From the NCBI GenBank assembly GCA_030647435.1, contig JAUSJX010000054.1, positions 1-64,000 of the forward strand: 64,000 nucleotides of DNA, in the 5' to 3' direction. The stretch is from Candidatus Rokuibacteriota bacterium. Its GTDB lineage: Bacteria; Methylomirabilota; Methylomirabilia; Rokubacteriales; CSP1-6. The position numbers and the translations under genes are program-made. Under the pieces are notes generated by a model. It ran no database searches. It worked only from the letters and a program-made list of their open reading frames with translations, and was not told the DNA's origin. The stretch's first letter is position 1, and each line of letters begins with the position of its first letter. Below, in pieces: positions 50,364 to 59,798 of the stretch.

Positions 50364-51013
50364 CGGGACTGCCCCGGCGGCGCGGCGGCGGGCGACCCTG
50401 CCGGCGCACGCGGCGCCGCGGGGGAGCCCGGCTTGACGGGCGGCGGCGGCGCGCCTTCCGGCCTGAACGTATACGTCGCCAGCGTCATCTCGGCCCGGAG
50501 CGTGCCCGTGGGCCGGTCGATGCCGATCACGCGGAAGTCGCCCAGCGACACGATGCGCGGCATCTTGCCCACGCGCTCCAGGAAGGCGCCCAGCTGGTGA
50601 TAGGTGCACTCGGCCGTGACCGAGATCGGCACCTCCGACAGCACGTCCCGGTCCTCGGCCGCCTTCGGCTGGAAGAGCGAGACGCCGAGCCCCGACTGCG
50701 TGGCGAGGTCCGACACCTGGCGGTACACCTGCGGAATCTCGCGCTCCGAGGGCAGCCGCTCCTTGGCCGTATCGAGGCGCTTGCGCAACGCCTCGGCCAG
50801 CGCGCGGAACGGGCGGAGGTTGGCTTCGTCCGCCTTCGCCTTGAGCACCTCGGCGCGGCGGACCTCGTTTTCCTCCAGGAGAGTGTCGCGCTCCGCACGG
50901 GCGCCGGAGATGAGGAAGAAGTAACCCAGCGCGCCCACTATGACGAGCACCATCGCGCCGAAGATCAGCTTCTGCGGGCGCGGCGCGTTGACGATGGTGT
51001 CGAGTGCGCCCAC
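50360..51013 (-). CDS. pilO: Type IV pilus alignment protein PilO
   Basis: A 217-residue bitopic protein: short cytoplasmic start, one membrane helix (about 16-38, LIFGAMVLVIVGALGYFFLI), a coiled coil (40-90), and a ferredoxin-like periplasmic domain (about 100-190). It pairs with PilN. A Pro/Ala-rich C-terminal tail of about 30 residues (from GAPPPPVKPGSPAAP) is longer than usual. It follows pilN by 3 bases. Confidence 0.93.
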   Translation of the reverse strand: MGALDTIVNAPRPQKLIFGAMVLVIVGALGYFFLISGARAERDTLLEENEVRRAEVLKAKADEANLRPFRALAEALRKRLDTAKERLPSEREIPQVYRQVSDLATQSGLGVSLFQPKAAEDRDVLSEVPISVTAECTYHQLGAFLERVGKMPRIVSLGDFRVIGIDRPTGTLRAEMTLATYTFRPEGAPPPPVKPGSPAAPRAPAGSPAAAPPGQSR

Positions 51014-51016
51014 GGC

Positions 51017-51565
51017 TCAGGGCTCGAAGCGCGTGACCACCTCGAAGGTGATCAGGCGCGGCGACTTGGTCAGGTCCTGCTTGGCGTCCACGATGTCCAC
51101 GTCCTTGAACCTGCCGCTGGCCTTGAGGTTGGCCATGAAGTCGGACAGGGCCGTCGCGCTGTAGGTGGTGCCGGCGAACCGAAGCTGCGTCCCCTTCTCC
51201 TCCATACGCGTGAGCCAGAGGTCCTTGGGCAGGGTGTCGAGGACGGCGTCGAGCAGGTAGACGGGACGGGTTTGGCGACGCGCCACGAGCTCGATGGCGT
51301 TGACCCGGCGCTCGAGCAACTCCTTGTCGCGTCGGAAGCGCTGGCCTTCGGCGATGATCACCTTGAGCTTGTCCGCCTGCTTCTTGTTCTCGGCGATCTC
51401 GGTGTTCAGGCGCTTGGTCTCCACCGAGAGGCTCAACCACCAGCCGCCCAGCACAAGCACGAGCCCCAGGGCGACCGCTCCGAAGAGTATGCCCAGGTTG
51501 AAGCTCGGGATGGAGAGGCTGACGCGGCTCTTGGTCGAGGGCGGCGCCAGGTTGATCCTGATCAT
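51017..51565 (-). CDS. pilN: Type IV pilus alignment protein PilN
   Basis: A 182-residue bitopic protein with the conserved start MIRINLAPPSTKS (the INLLP-like motif that docks into PilM; here INLAP), one membrane helix (about 26-46), a coiled coil, and a periplasmic domain with KDLWLTRMEEKGTQLRFAG. Its ATG overlaps the pilM stop by 4 bases. Confidence 0.94.
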   Translation of the reverse strand: MIRINLAPPSTKSRVSLSIPSFNLGILFGAVALGLVLVLGGWWLSLSVETKRLNTEIAENKKQADKLKVIIAEGQRFRRDKELLERRVNAIELVARRQTRPVYLLDAVLDTLPKDLWLTRMEEKGTQLRFAGTTYSATALSDFMANLKASGRFKDVDIVDAKQDLTKSPRLITFEVVTRFEP

Positions 51566-52623
51566 GCGCCCTTGTCTCCCGGACGCCGCAGCCCAAGCCC
51601 TACGGCCACCGCAAGGAGGGGCCCGGCCTGGTCGAGCTCCTCGGCCGAGAACTGGCCGGCGTCGTGCTCTACGCGCTCGAGCGGCCGCGCGACTTCCACC
51701 GGCACGCCCCAGGAGGAAGACAGGAACTCGTCGATCCCCGCGAGGCGCGCGCAGCCGCCCGACAGCACGATGCGGCCGATGCGCTCCGACTCGGCCGTCG
51801 ACGCGAAGTAGTCGAAGGTGCGCTGGACCTCCAGCGAGAGGTCGCGCGACACGGCCTCGAGCGCGGGCACGAGATCGTCCCAGGCGACTCCGACGTCCTG
51901 GCCCTGCTTGGCCGCCTCGGCCTTCTCGAAGGGAATGTTGAGCCGCTGCGCGATGGCCAGGGTGTAGTTGTGGCCGCCGAAGGGAACGTCGCGCGCGAAG
52001 ACGGAGGTGCCGCCGCGCACGACGTTGGTCTTCATGACGGTGGCGCCGATGTCGATGAGCGCCACGGCCTCGTCGGCCGGCTCCGGATGGTTCAGCTCGA
52101 ACTGGTTCTGGATTGCGAAGGCGTCGAGGTCCACGACGAGGGCCTCGAGGCCGGCCTGCTCCACGGCCGCGACGTATTCGAGCACCTTGACCTTCTTCAC
52201 CGCGACCAGGACCACCGACATGGAGTTGACCGACTCGCCGACGACCTGGTAGTCGAGGAAGACGTCGTCCACCGCGAAGGGAATGTGGTGCTCGGCCTCC
52301 AGCGTGATGGCGTCGGCCAGCTCCTTCGGCGTCACCTTGGGCAGGGGGACACGCTTCATGATGCCTTCGCGTCCCGAGACAGAGATGACCGCGGCGGTGC
52401 CCTTGATGCCGGCCTTCTGCACGCATTCCCTGACGGCGTCGCTGACGAGACCGGGCTCCTTGATGCTGCCCTCGCTGATCACGTCACGGGGCAGGGCGAC
52501 CTGGGCGAATGCCGTGAGGCCCCACCCGCCTTTCCCTTCACGGAGCTCGACCGCTTTGATCGAGCTGGACCCAATGTCGAGCCCAAAGGTCAAGGGCTTC
52601 TTGCCCATTCCGAACAACCCCAT
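51562..52623 (-). CDS. pilM: Type IV pilus assembly ATPase-like protein PilM
   Basis: A 353-residue actin-like (FtsA-fold) cytoplasmic protein that binds PilN and ATP. Marks: FGLDIGSSSIKAVELREGKG, AVISVSGREGIMKRV, VALIDIGATVMKTNVVRGG, and IVLSGGCARLAGIDEFL. I start at ATG 52623, preceded by GGGAG; an upstream in-frame ATG (52659) would add 12 unconserved residues. It is the first gene of the pilMNOPQ-aroCB operon. Confidence 0.94.
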   Translation of the reverse strand: MGLFGMGKKPLTFGLDIGSSSIKAVELREGKGGWGLTAFAQVALPRDVISEGSIKEPGLVSDAVRECVQKAGIKGTAAVISVSGREGIMKRVPLPKVTPKELADAITLEAEHHIPFAVDDVFLDYQVVGESVNSMSVVLVAVKKVKVLEYVAAVEQAGLEALVVDLDAFAIQNQFELNHPEPADEAVALIDIGATVMKTNVVRGGTSVFARDVPFGGHNYTLAIAQRLNIPFEKAEAAKQGQDVGVAWDDLVPALEAVSRDLSLEVQRTFDYFASTAESERIGRIVLSGGCARLAGIDEFLSSSWGVPVEVARPLERVEHDAGQFSAEELDQAGPLLAVAVGLGLRRPGDKGA

Positions 52624-52696
52624 GGCCGGCTCCCGGTCCTGCTGACCGCCGACTCCCATGAGGGGGTCCCTGCGGCCGAGTGAAGGTTGACTGCCC

Positions 52697-52756
52697 GTCA
52701 GCAAAAAATGCTGACCTCTCGCGTAGTTTATAACGGGGGCTGGGCCCAACTGTCAA
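52697..52756 (-). promoter_or_regulatory. Sigma70-like promoter and leader hairpin of the pilM operon
   Basis: On the minus strand TTGACA (52751-52756) and TATAAA (52727-52732) are spaced by 18 bases, near consensus. Just inside the transcript is a 7-bp stem GTCAGCA/TGCTGAC (52697-52715) with an A/T loop. The leader to pilM is about 95 bases. A regulatory role of the hairpin is possible but not shown. Confidence 0.75.
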
Positions 52757-52816
52757 CTGTTCGACGCTACTAGATAAAGGGGTCTCGACTCCCCGGAGCC
52801 CGACGGATGGGGCAAA

Positions 52817-53998
52817 TTAGGGGTCTGAAGGCTCGCGGTACGACCCGGCCTTGAGCATCCAGCCTCTCGGCACGGTGCCGTCGCCTCCGGAAGCTGCCGC
52901 GCAGTCAAACGTAAGAGCTGGGCCGCCGCCGGTCCGGGAGAGGCTCCCAGAGCCGCCGCGCACACCTGCGGCAACGACCTGCCCCTCGATGCCTCCCGGT
53001 GTCGCGCCGCGATACGCGAAGCCGTCCTGCGCATATACGAGTCCGCGCACGCGCGCGTCGCCCGAGATCTCGAGGGAGCCGGCGACGACGAGCCAGCCGC
53101 GGAAGGCGCCTCCGACGAGCTCGGCTCGCGCGAGCTCCGCCGCGGGGGTCGCGTCCGTGATGGGAGCCCCATTCGCCGTATCGACGAACACGAGGCCCTC
53201 TGGAGCGGGACGCGAGGCGTCGAAAAGGACCGAGCCCCTGTAGTAACTGCCGCGCGCGCGGGCCAGCCGCTTGAGCGCAAGGAGGTCGACATCCGTGAAG
53301 TTCCATGCGAGCGCCGCATCGGCCGGCTGCGCCTGCACGTAGTCCCCAGCTTCGTTGGGCGTGTCGTTGCCGTCGGCACCCCAGACCTTCGCGGTCGGCG
53401 CCACGCTCACGACGCCGCTCGACCAGGCGCCCCGCTTGCTGCCGCACCGCGCGTCTGCCCTTGCGTCCACTGTCACCTCGGCGGTGACCTCGAGATCACC
53501 CCGCACGCAGAGCGCACAGGGTGCGCTTTCCGCAGGCGCGCGCAGCCGCCACAGCGTGCCGGTGATGCGCTGGTGGGCTTTGGGACGGGTGTCCCCGGCG
53601 TCGTCAGTCGGCGCCCATCCTATCGACAGCACGTCGCGCTCGTTCTGGGCCGCGCCGGCGACAACCTCGAGACGGAAGCCGCCCAGGGGCGCACCCCCGG
53701 CCGCCATGACGATGAGCCGGCTTCCGTCGTACGGCGGCGGGACCGTAGGCGGCAAGGGGTCTCGTAGCCCGTTGGGCGCCTCGGGATTTGCGAGGGCCCA
53801 GAGGGCCTGCTCGATGCCGGCCTCGGCCAGCGCTCGTGCCTGCGCCGTGCGGAGCTGATTGGCCGCGATGGTGGGCTCCGTCGCCGACATGACGGAGAGC
53901 CCGAGGATCAAGGACGAGAGCAGTACCAGCGTGACGATGGCCAGCGGCAACGCGGCGCCCCGCTTGTCCATCCAGAGCCGGACCAGGAATCCCCTCAC
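52817..53998 (-). CDS. pilX: PilX-type minor pilus assembly protein
   Basis: A 393-residue protein. The N-terminus has a charged leader and one hydrophobic helix (ALPLAIVTLVLLSSLILGLSVM) followed by EPTIAANQLRTAQARALAEAGIEQALW, the PilX N-terminal pattern (the TEP...AxxxAxxGxxxA helix). The remainder is a large beta-rich region with several Cys and a C-terminal repeat of short strands; no close family is recognised. The GTG at 53998 forms a GTGA overlap with pilV; the internal ATG at 53971 is an alternative. It is much longer than classical PilX (about 200 residues) and could present an adhesive domain. Confidence 0.75.
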   Translation of the reverse strand: MRGFLVRLWMDKRGAALPLAIVTLVLLSSLILGLSVMSATEPTIAANQLRTAQARALAEAGIEQALWALANPEAPNGLRDPLPPTVPPPYDGSRLIVMAAGGAPLGGFRLEVVAGAAQNERDVLSIGWAPTDDAGDTRPKAHQRITGTLWRLRAPAESAPCALCVRGDLEVTAEVTVDARADARCGSKRGAWSSGVVSVAPTAKVWGADGNDTPNEAGDYVQAQPADAALAWNFTDVDLLALKRLARARGSYYRGSVLFDASRPAPEGLVFVDTANGAPITDATPAAELARAELVGGAFRGWLVVAGSLEISGDARVRGLVYAQDGFAYRGATPGGIEGQVVAAGVRGGSGSLSRTGGGPALTFDCAAASGGDGTVPRGWMLKAGSYREPSDP

Positions 53999-54450
53999 CG
54001 CTGGGCGACGAGCGTCGTGACGGAGACCGTCTTGTCGAGCGCAGCCAGGCCTGAGCCCGTGACCGGCCGGTACGCCACGGTCACCGTCACTTGCCGAAGG
54101 CGCCCGGAGGTGATGACGCCGCAACCGGGTGGAAGGCCGCAGTCGAGGACTCTGACCTGACGGCTATAGCCGGCGTATGGGTCGGGCAGCGCCGCCTCGT
54201 CGGCGAAGGTTGTCGTGCCGCCGCTCTGCGGAGGGGACAGCGGCGCACCTGACACGCCGAGTCGATCCACGGGCGGTGCCGCGCTCCACGCAGCGGTGCG
54301 GACCTTTTCGAGGCGCGCGCTGGCGAGAAAAGTGGCGGTCGAAAGTTTGGCGCCCTCGCTCACGGCGACGCCCGCCACGGGAATGGCGGAAGTGAGCGCG
54401 GAGAGGCCGATGGCTACCACCGCGACGGCCGCCAAGACCTCGACAAGCAT
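53995..54450 (-). CDS. pilV: PilV-like minor prepilin, leader missing or frameshifted
   Basis: A 151-residue pilin-like protein: hydrophobic N-terminal helix MLVEVLAAVAVVAIGLSALTSAIP, then a region with two Cys (CGLPPGC). The ATG corresponds to the mature N-terminus; there is no leader before it, and in the same frame TGA lies 4 codons upstream. A different upstream frame reads RRALNR, like the basic end of a prepilin leader, so one frameshift may have cut it off. The helix Glu is at position 4 after the presumed Gly rather than 5. It lies between a FimT-like gene and pilX, the normal minor-pilin order. Confidence 0.7.
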   Translation of the reverse strand: MLVEVLAAVAVVAIGLSALTSAIPVAGVAVSEGAKLSTATFLASARLEKVRTAAWSAAPPVDRLGVSGAPLSPPQSGGTTTFADEAALPDPYAGYSRQVRVLDCGLPPGCGVITSGRLRQVTVTVAYRPVTGSGLAALDKTVSVTTLVAQR

Positions 54451-54457
54451 CCCGGTT

Positions 54458-54621
54458 CAGGGCTCTACGGTCGCGTGGACGGACGTCGGGGCGAGGACGC
54501 TCTGGCTGTGACTGGGCTGGGTGACGTGAACGGCTGCCGCCGACCCGCTGCCCAGTTGCCCGCTGCCCAGTTCGTAGTGCAGTGCCGCCGAAGCACTGTG
54601 CACAAAGACGTCGACGAGCAT
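54458..54621 (-). other. Short frame and tandem 15-bp repeat upstream of pilV
   Basis: The 179 bases between the FimT-like gene and pilV hold a 54-codon frame without a recognised family. It begins ATGCTCGTCGACGTCTT, strikingly like the pilV start ATGCTTGTCGAGGTCTT 171 bases downstream. It contains a tandem 15-bp direct repeat (CCCGCTGCCCAGTT, starts 54544 and 54559). It may be a remnant of a rearranged pilV start rather than a gene. Confidence 0.35.
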
Positions 54622-54629
54622 TGCCTCGC

Positions 54630-55109
54630 TCAGGGTCCGATGGTCACGCGACCGGAGGCCGAGACGAGGACGCTCAGGCTGGAGGTGCCGTTGGTGACCG
54701 TGAGGGTGGCGGCCGGAGCTGCGGCGCCCAGGTTGTTGAACACCGGGATGGCGCTGGTAGCGAGGGTGATGCCGTCGGGTGTCGGGATATTGCCAGCAGC
54801 GTTCGTGCCGGATCCCGTCCAGACGCCGGGACTCTGGCAGTTTCCCTGCTTGGTGTAGGTGATCGCCGTCGCGGTGATCCCTACCGAGACGGAGCAGTTC
54901 ATCTGGATAGCGAGCTGGCGGCCTTGGTTCAGATAGGCGGCAACATCCGCGGCGGCTCCCCGCACCTGGGCGCTTTGGTAGTAGGTGATGAACGCCGGGA
55001 GGGAGAGGCTGAAAAGCGCCCCGATCACGGCCAGCAGAACCGTCAACTCGGCGAGGCTGAAGCCGGCTTGGCTCTGGGCTGGTCCTCTGTGCGGACGGAT
55101 AACGCTCAT
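54630..55109 (-). CDS. FimT/GspH-type minor prepilin
   Basis: A 159-residue prepilin: 16-residue leader ending in Gly, cleavage before FSLAELTVLLAVIGALFSLSLP, with the conserved Glu at +5 of the mature protein. The C-terminal part carries two Cys (MNCSVS and GNCQSP) likely to pair, and ends VSASGRVTIGP, typical of GspH/FimT. It probably primes pilus assembly with PilV and PilX. Confidence 0.87.
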   Translation of the reverse strand: MSVIRPHRGPAQSQAGFSLAELTVLLAVIGALFSLSLPAFITYYQSAQVRGAAADVAAYLNQGRQLAIQMNCSVSVGITATAITYTKQGNCQSPGVWTGSGTNAAGNIPTPDGITLATSAIPVFNNLGAAAPAATLTVTNGTSSLSVLVSASGRVTIGP

Positions 55110-55123
55110 GGCGGATTATTGAA

Positions 55124-55138
55124 GCAAGAAAGGGGCCA
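55124..55138 (-). promoter_or_regulatory. Candidate sigma54 promoter of the minor pilin genes
   Basis: On the minus strand TGGCCCC-TTTC-TTGC with GG (55136-55137) and GC (55124-55125) 10 bases apart. The predicted start site is only about 3 bases before the ATG at 55109, so it would give a near-leaderless message; this lowers confidence. Confidence 0.45.
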
Positions 55139-55162
55139 GCTGGGACCCCCTTGAAATCGGTT

Positions 55163-55915
55163 TCAGCTCAAGAAACGGCCGAGATACCAGTCCAAGAGGG
55201 TATTTCCCCAAAAAAGGCTGACCACGGCCCCCAAGGCCAGAAACGGACCGAAGGGCACGGGGTCCTTCCTACCCTTGGTCCCGGTCACGAGGAGCCCGAT
55301 GGCCACGGCGCCTCCGGCGAAGACCCCTACGAGGATGGCCAGAAGCACCAGCTTCCAGCCGAGGAAGGCTCCCATCATGGCGCCGAGCTTCATGTCGCCC
55401 CCGCCCATGCCTCCGCCGCTCGCGAGGATGATCGCCAGAAAGAGGCCTCCGCCAACCAGGATGCCGAACAGCGTGTCGAGCCAGGCGGCAGGATGGAGGG
55501 CCATAGCCAGCCCGGCCCCGACAACGATCCCCGGCAGCGTGATGACGTCGGGAATGATCTGGTGATCCAGGTCGATGGCGGTGATCGCGACAAGGGCCGC
55601 CAACAGGAGGAGCGCCGCGCCGAGGTCGAGCGCCGGTCCGAACCGCCGGGCGGCCAGCAGGAACAGCACCGCCGTCAGGAGCTCGACCGCCGGGTAACGC
55701 CACGAGATGCGGGCTTGACAGCTGCGGCAGCGCGCACGGAGCCATAGCCAGGAGAAGACGGGCACGTTGTCGTACCAGCGGATGGGGCTGCCGCAGGCTG
55801 GACAGGCCGACGGCGGATGCACGACGCTCCGGCCGTCGGGAAGGCGTGCGATCACGACGTTGAGGAAGCTGCCGATGACGAGGCCAAAGAGGAAGCACGC
55901 CGCGTCGAGGAACAT
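55163..55915 (-). CDS. pilD: Prepilin peptidase / N-methylase
   Basis: A 250-residue polytopic membrane protein that cleaves prepilin leaders and methylates the new N-terminus. The N-terminal methylase part has FGLVIGSFLNVVIARLP and the four zinc cysteines in CPACGS and CRSCQ. The two catalytic Asp lie in AIDLDHQIIPD and GGGMGGGDMKLGAM. ATG 55915 or the upstream in-frame GTG 55927 may start it. It is placed between major and minor pilin genes, its substrates. Confidence 0.94.
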   Translation of the reverse strand: MFLDAACFLFGLVIGSFLNVVIARLPDGRSVVHPPSACPACGSPIRWYDNVPVFSWLWLRARCRSCQARISWRYPAVELLTAVLFLLAARRFGPALDLGAALLLLAALVAITAIDLDHQIIPDVITLPGIVVGAGLAMALHPAAWLDTLFGILVGGGLFLAIILASGGGMGGGDMKLGAMMGAFLGWKLVLLAILVGVFAGGAVAIGLLVTGTKGRKDPVPFGPFLALGAVVSLFWGNTLLDWYLGRFLS

Positions 55916-55985
55916 GGGCGGGACCACGGCGTGATTGTACAGGAGCGAGGTCTGGAGCCCGGCAGGATCGCGGCGACGCAGGTGC

Positions 55986-56017
55986 GACGAGGGAGGGGCG
56001 TGGGCCCCTCCCTCGTC
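55986..56017 (-). terminator. Hairpin terminator after pilA
   Basis: A perfect 14-bp stem (arms 55986-55999 and 56004-56017) with a 4-base loop, 25 bases after the pilA stop. There is no T-run, but strength and position suggest it ends or stabilises the abundant pilA message and limits read-through into pilD. Confidence 0.75.
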
Positions 56018-56042
56018 CGGCCGGCAATGAGTGAATGGCCTG

Positions 56043-56459
56043 CTACGGCACGGTGATGGTCGTGGCGTCGCCATTAGCGGTGATGGAGAAGGTCCCGGCG
56101 GTGCTCGACGTGTAGCCGTAGGCGGTCCAGCCCGGCGAGCCGCCCGGAGGCGGAGCGGGCACGCGGGTGACGAAGGGGCCAGCGCTCTGGTTCAGGCCGT
56201 TGAGAGTGGCCACAGTCAGATCGGTCAGGGCCACCGGCAGCGTGCCCATGTGGGCCGTGAAGATGCTGACCGACGACGCAAGCGTCCGCATGTCGGCCTG
56301 CGCCTTGGCGACGCGGGCGCGGGTCTGGACGTTGGCGTACAGCGGGATGGCGATGGCGGCCAGGATGCCGATGATGGCCACCACGATCATCAACTCGATG
56401 AGCGTGAAGCCGCGCTGGTTGCCCAGCACTGTCCTCTTCTTGTGCCACAGGCTAATCAT
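56043..56459 (-). CDS. pilA: Type IV major pilin PilA
   Basis: A 138-residue prepilin with a 17-residue basic leader ending NQRG, cleavage before [22 protein letters not shown], and Glu at +5. The globular part is short and without cysteines, so it lacks the usual disulfide loop; it resembles Geobacter/Myxococcus-type small pilins more than the Pseudomonas form. The ATG has a GGGGGAG site, and a canonical sigma54 promoter lies upstream. Confidence 0.94.
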   Translation of the reverse strand: MISLWHKKRTVLGNQRGFTLIELMIVVAIIGILAAIAIPLYANVQTRARVAKAQADMRTLASSVSIFTAHMGTLPVALTDLTVATLNGLNQSAGPFVTRVPAPPPGGSPGWTAYGYTSSTAGTFSITANGDATTITVP

Positions 56460-56537
56460 CTCTTTGTCTCCCCCTTGTCAAGTATGGGGTCTCTCGACCC
56501 CGGTATGAAGGCTTAGCCTTCTTGGCACTTACAGAAA

Positions 56538-56552
56538 GCATGTTCGGTGCCA
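56538..56552 (-). promoter_or_regulatory. Sigma54 promoter of pilA
   Basis: On the minus strand TGGCAC-N5-ATGC with GG (56550-56551) and GC (56538-56539) exactly 10 bases apart. The start site would be near 56526, about 67 bases before the pilA ATG. PilR is encoded next door, matching the classical PilSR-sigma54 control of pilA. The remaining bases of 56460-56738 show no gene. Confidence 0.85.
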
Positions 56553-56738
56553 TGTGTCCGCGAGGTCCTCACAGCCGCCACACGACTGACACGACCAGGG
56601 GAGAAGTTACAGGCTGGCGGCTAAGGCACTGAGAAACAACGACCGCGCCCTGGATGTCAGGGCCCCCAACATGGGCATCAGGCCAGGGTTCTATGGCGTG
56701 CGGCTGACGGTTGGTGTCAGCAGGGAAACCCAAAAGTG

Positions 56739-58136
<1,398 letters not shown>

Positions 58137-58148
58137 GGTGGCTCGATG

Positions 58149-59795
58149 CTACACCGCGGCGTCAGCGGACGGAAGGATCAGCATGAAGCTCGTGCCGGCG
58201 CCCGGCTGGCTGCGCACCTCGATCTGGCCGCCGTGGTCCTGGACGACCCGGTAGACGAGGGCGAGCCCGATGCCGCTGCCTTCCGCCTTCGTGGAGAAGA
58301 ACGGCTCGAAGATCTGGGGCAGGTCGGTCTCCGCAATGCCCTGGCCCGTGTCGCTGATCCACAGCTGCAGGCGCGGCGGCCCGCCGCCGGGCACGACCCG
58401 GCCGCCCACGCGCAGCTCGCCGCCCTCGGGCATGGCCTGCACGGCGTTGATGCAGAGGTTCCAGATGGCCTGGTGTAGCTGCTGGGGGTCGACCCGCGCG
58501 GGTAGCTTCTCGCCGTATTCCCGGATCACCTTGAGCTCAGCCGGCAGCGAGCGGTGCTCGACGAGGAGGACGACCTCCTCCAGGAGATCGGCGAGGTCGA
58601 CGGCGTGGCTCGCCATGGGCGCCGGCCGGGCGTACTCGAGGAAGTCGCGGATGATGCGGTTGAGCCGCTCCGACTCGCGCAGCACGATTTCGACGAGACG
58701 CTCGCGGCCGGGATCGGCCGGCAGCTCGCGGACCAGCGCCTCGATGGCGCCCGAGAGCGAGGCCAGCGGGTTTCGGATTTCGTGCGCGATGTTGGCGGAG
58801 AGCCGCCCGATGGTCGCCAATCGGTCTGCCTGGCGCACCTGCTGCTCCATCCGCTTGATGGACGAGAGATCCTGGCAGACGCCGATGAGCCCGACGGCCT
58901 CGCCGTCACCCGAGCGCAGCGACCAGAAGGAGACGCCCACGGGCACCTCGTGCCCGTCGCGCCTTTTCAGGCGGATCTCGTACCGCAGGGACTGGGCGCC
59001 GGGCCCGGCGGCCGCCTGCCGTGCCTCCTCGAGGTCCACCTCACGCCCGAAGAGGGCCTCCCAGGTCTGGCCCAGCGCCTCCCGCTCGGCAACGCCCGTA
59101 ATGGACTCCGCCGCCCGGTTGAAGGCGGTGATGCGCCCCTCGGGGTTGACCGCGATCAGCCCTGAGCCGACCGACTGGAAAATCAGGTCGCGGAACGCCT
59201 GGAGATCGGAAAAGTCCTTGCGCTGGCTCTCGAGGTTGCGCTGGGCGAGGTAGTAGCGTTCAGCGAGCGAGCCGGCCAGGAGGGCGATGGCGAACAGGAC
59301 GGCCGCGTTGAGGAGGACCGTGAGCACCTCGAGGGTCGTCGGCTGGACCGGCTCAGCGAGCCCCAAGAGGGTCAGGAGGTGGCGGCCCAGCACGACGTCG
59401 ACGTAGAGGAGGCCGGCGAGGCTGGCCGCGACCAGGCCGCCGCGGCGACCCAGCAGCAAGCAGCCCTCGAGCACGGTCAGCACGTACAGGAAGGTGAAGA
59501 CCGAGTGCGAGCCGCCGCTCGCGGCGATGATGCCCGTCACCAGCGCCACATCGAGGCAGATCTGCATCCACGCGAAGCGGCGGAGATCGGCCCCGTGCGC
59601 GCTCCCGACCATGAGGAAGCACGAGACGAGTCCGGCGGCCGAGACGGCGAGGCCGAAGAACAGGAAGTCGAACTGGAAGCTGCCCGCGTAGCGCAGTACC
59701 GCGCCCGCGGCCAGGACCATCGCGGCGGTGATCAGCCGCGCCCAGCTCAGGCCGCGCAGGGACGTCCGGAGCGGCTGAGGTTCTTCGACCGGCAC
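58149..59795 (-). CDS. pilS: Sensor histidine kinase PilS
   Basis: A 548-residue membrane kinase. About six hydrophobic segments fill residues 18-185, a PAS domain lies at about 205-315, then HisKA with NIAHEIRNPLASL (phospho-His), and HATPase with N-box NLCINAVQAM, DTGQGI and GSGIGLALV. In Pseudomonas PilS senses pilin level in the membrane through its helices. The gene lies 12 bases upstream of pilR and 3 bases after pilC. Confidence 0.93.
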   Translation of the reverse strand: MPVEEPQPLRTSLRGLSWARLITAAMVLAAGAVLRYAGSFQFDFLFFGLAVSAAGLVSCFLMVGSAHGADLRRFAWMQICLDVALVTGIIAASGGSHSVFTFLYVLTVLEGCLLLGRRGGLVAASLAGLLYVDVVLGRHLLTLLGLAEPVQPTTLEVLTVLLNAAVLFAIALLAGSLAERYYLAQRNLESQRKDFSDLQAFRDLIFQSVGSGLIAVNPEGRITAFNRAAESITGVAEREALGQTWEALFGREVDLEEARQAAAGPGAQSLRYEIRLKRRDGHEVPVGVSFWSLRSGDGEAVGLIGVCQDLSSIKRMEQQVRQADRLATIGRLSANIAHEIRNPLASLSGAIEALVRELPADPGRERLVEIVLRESERLNRIIRDFLEYARPAPMASHAVDLADLLEEVVLLVEHRSLPAELKVIREYGEKLPARVDPQQLHQAIWNLCINAVQAMPEGGELRVGGRVVPGGGPPRLQLWISDTGQGIAETDLPQIFEPFFSTKAEGSGIGLALVYRVVQDHGGQIEVRSQPGAGTSFMLILPSADAAV

Positions 59796-59798
59796 GCG

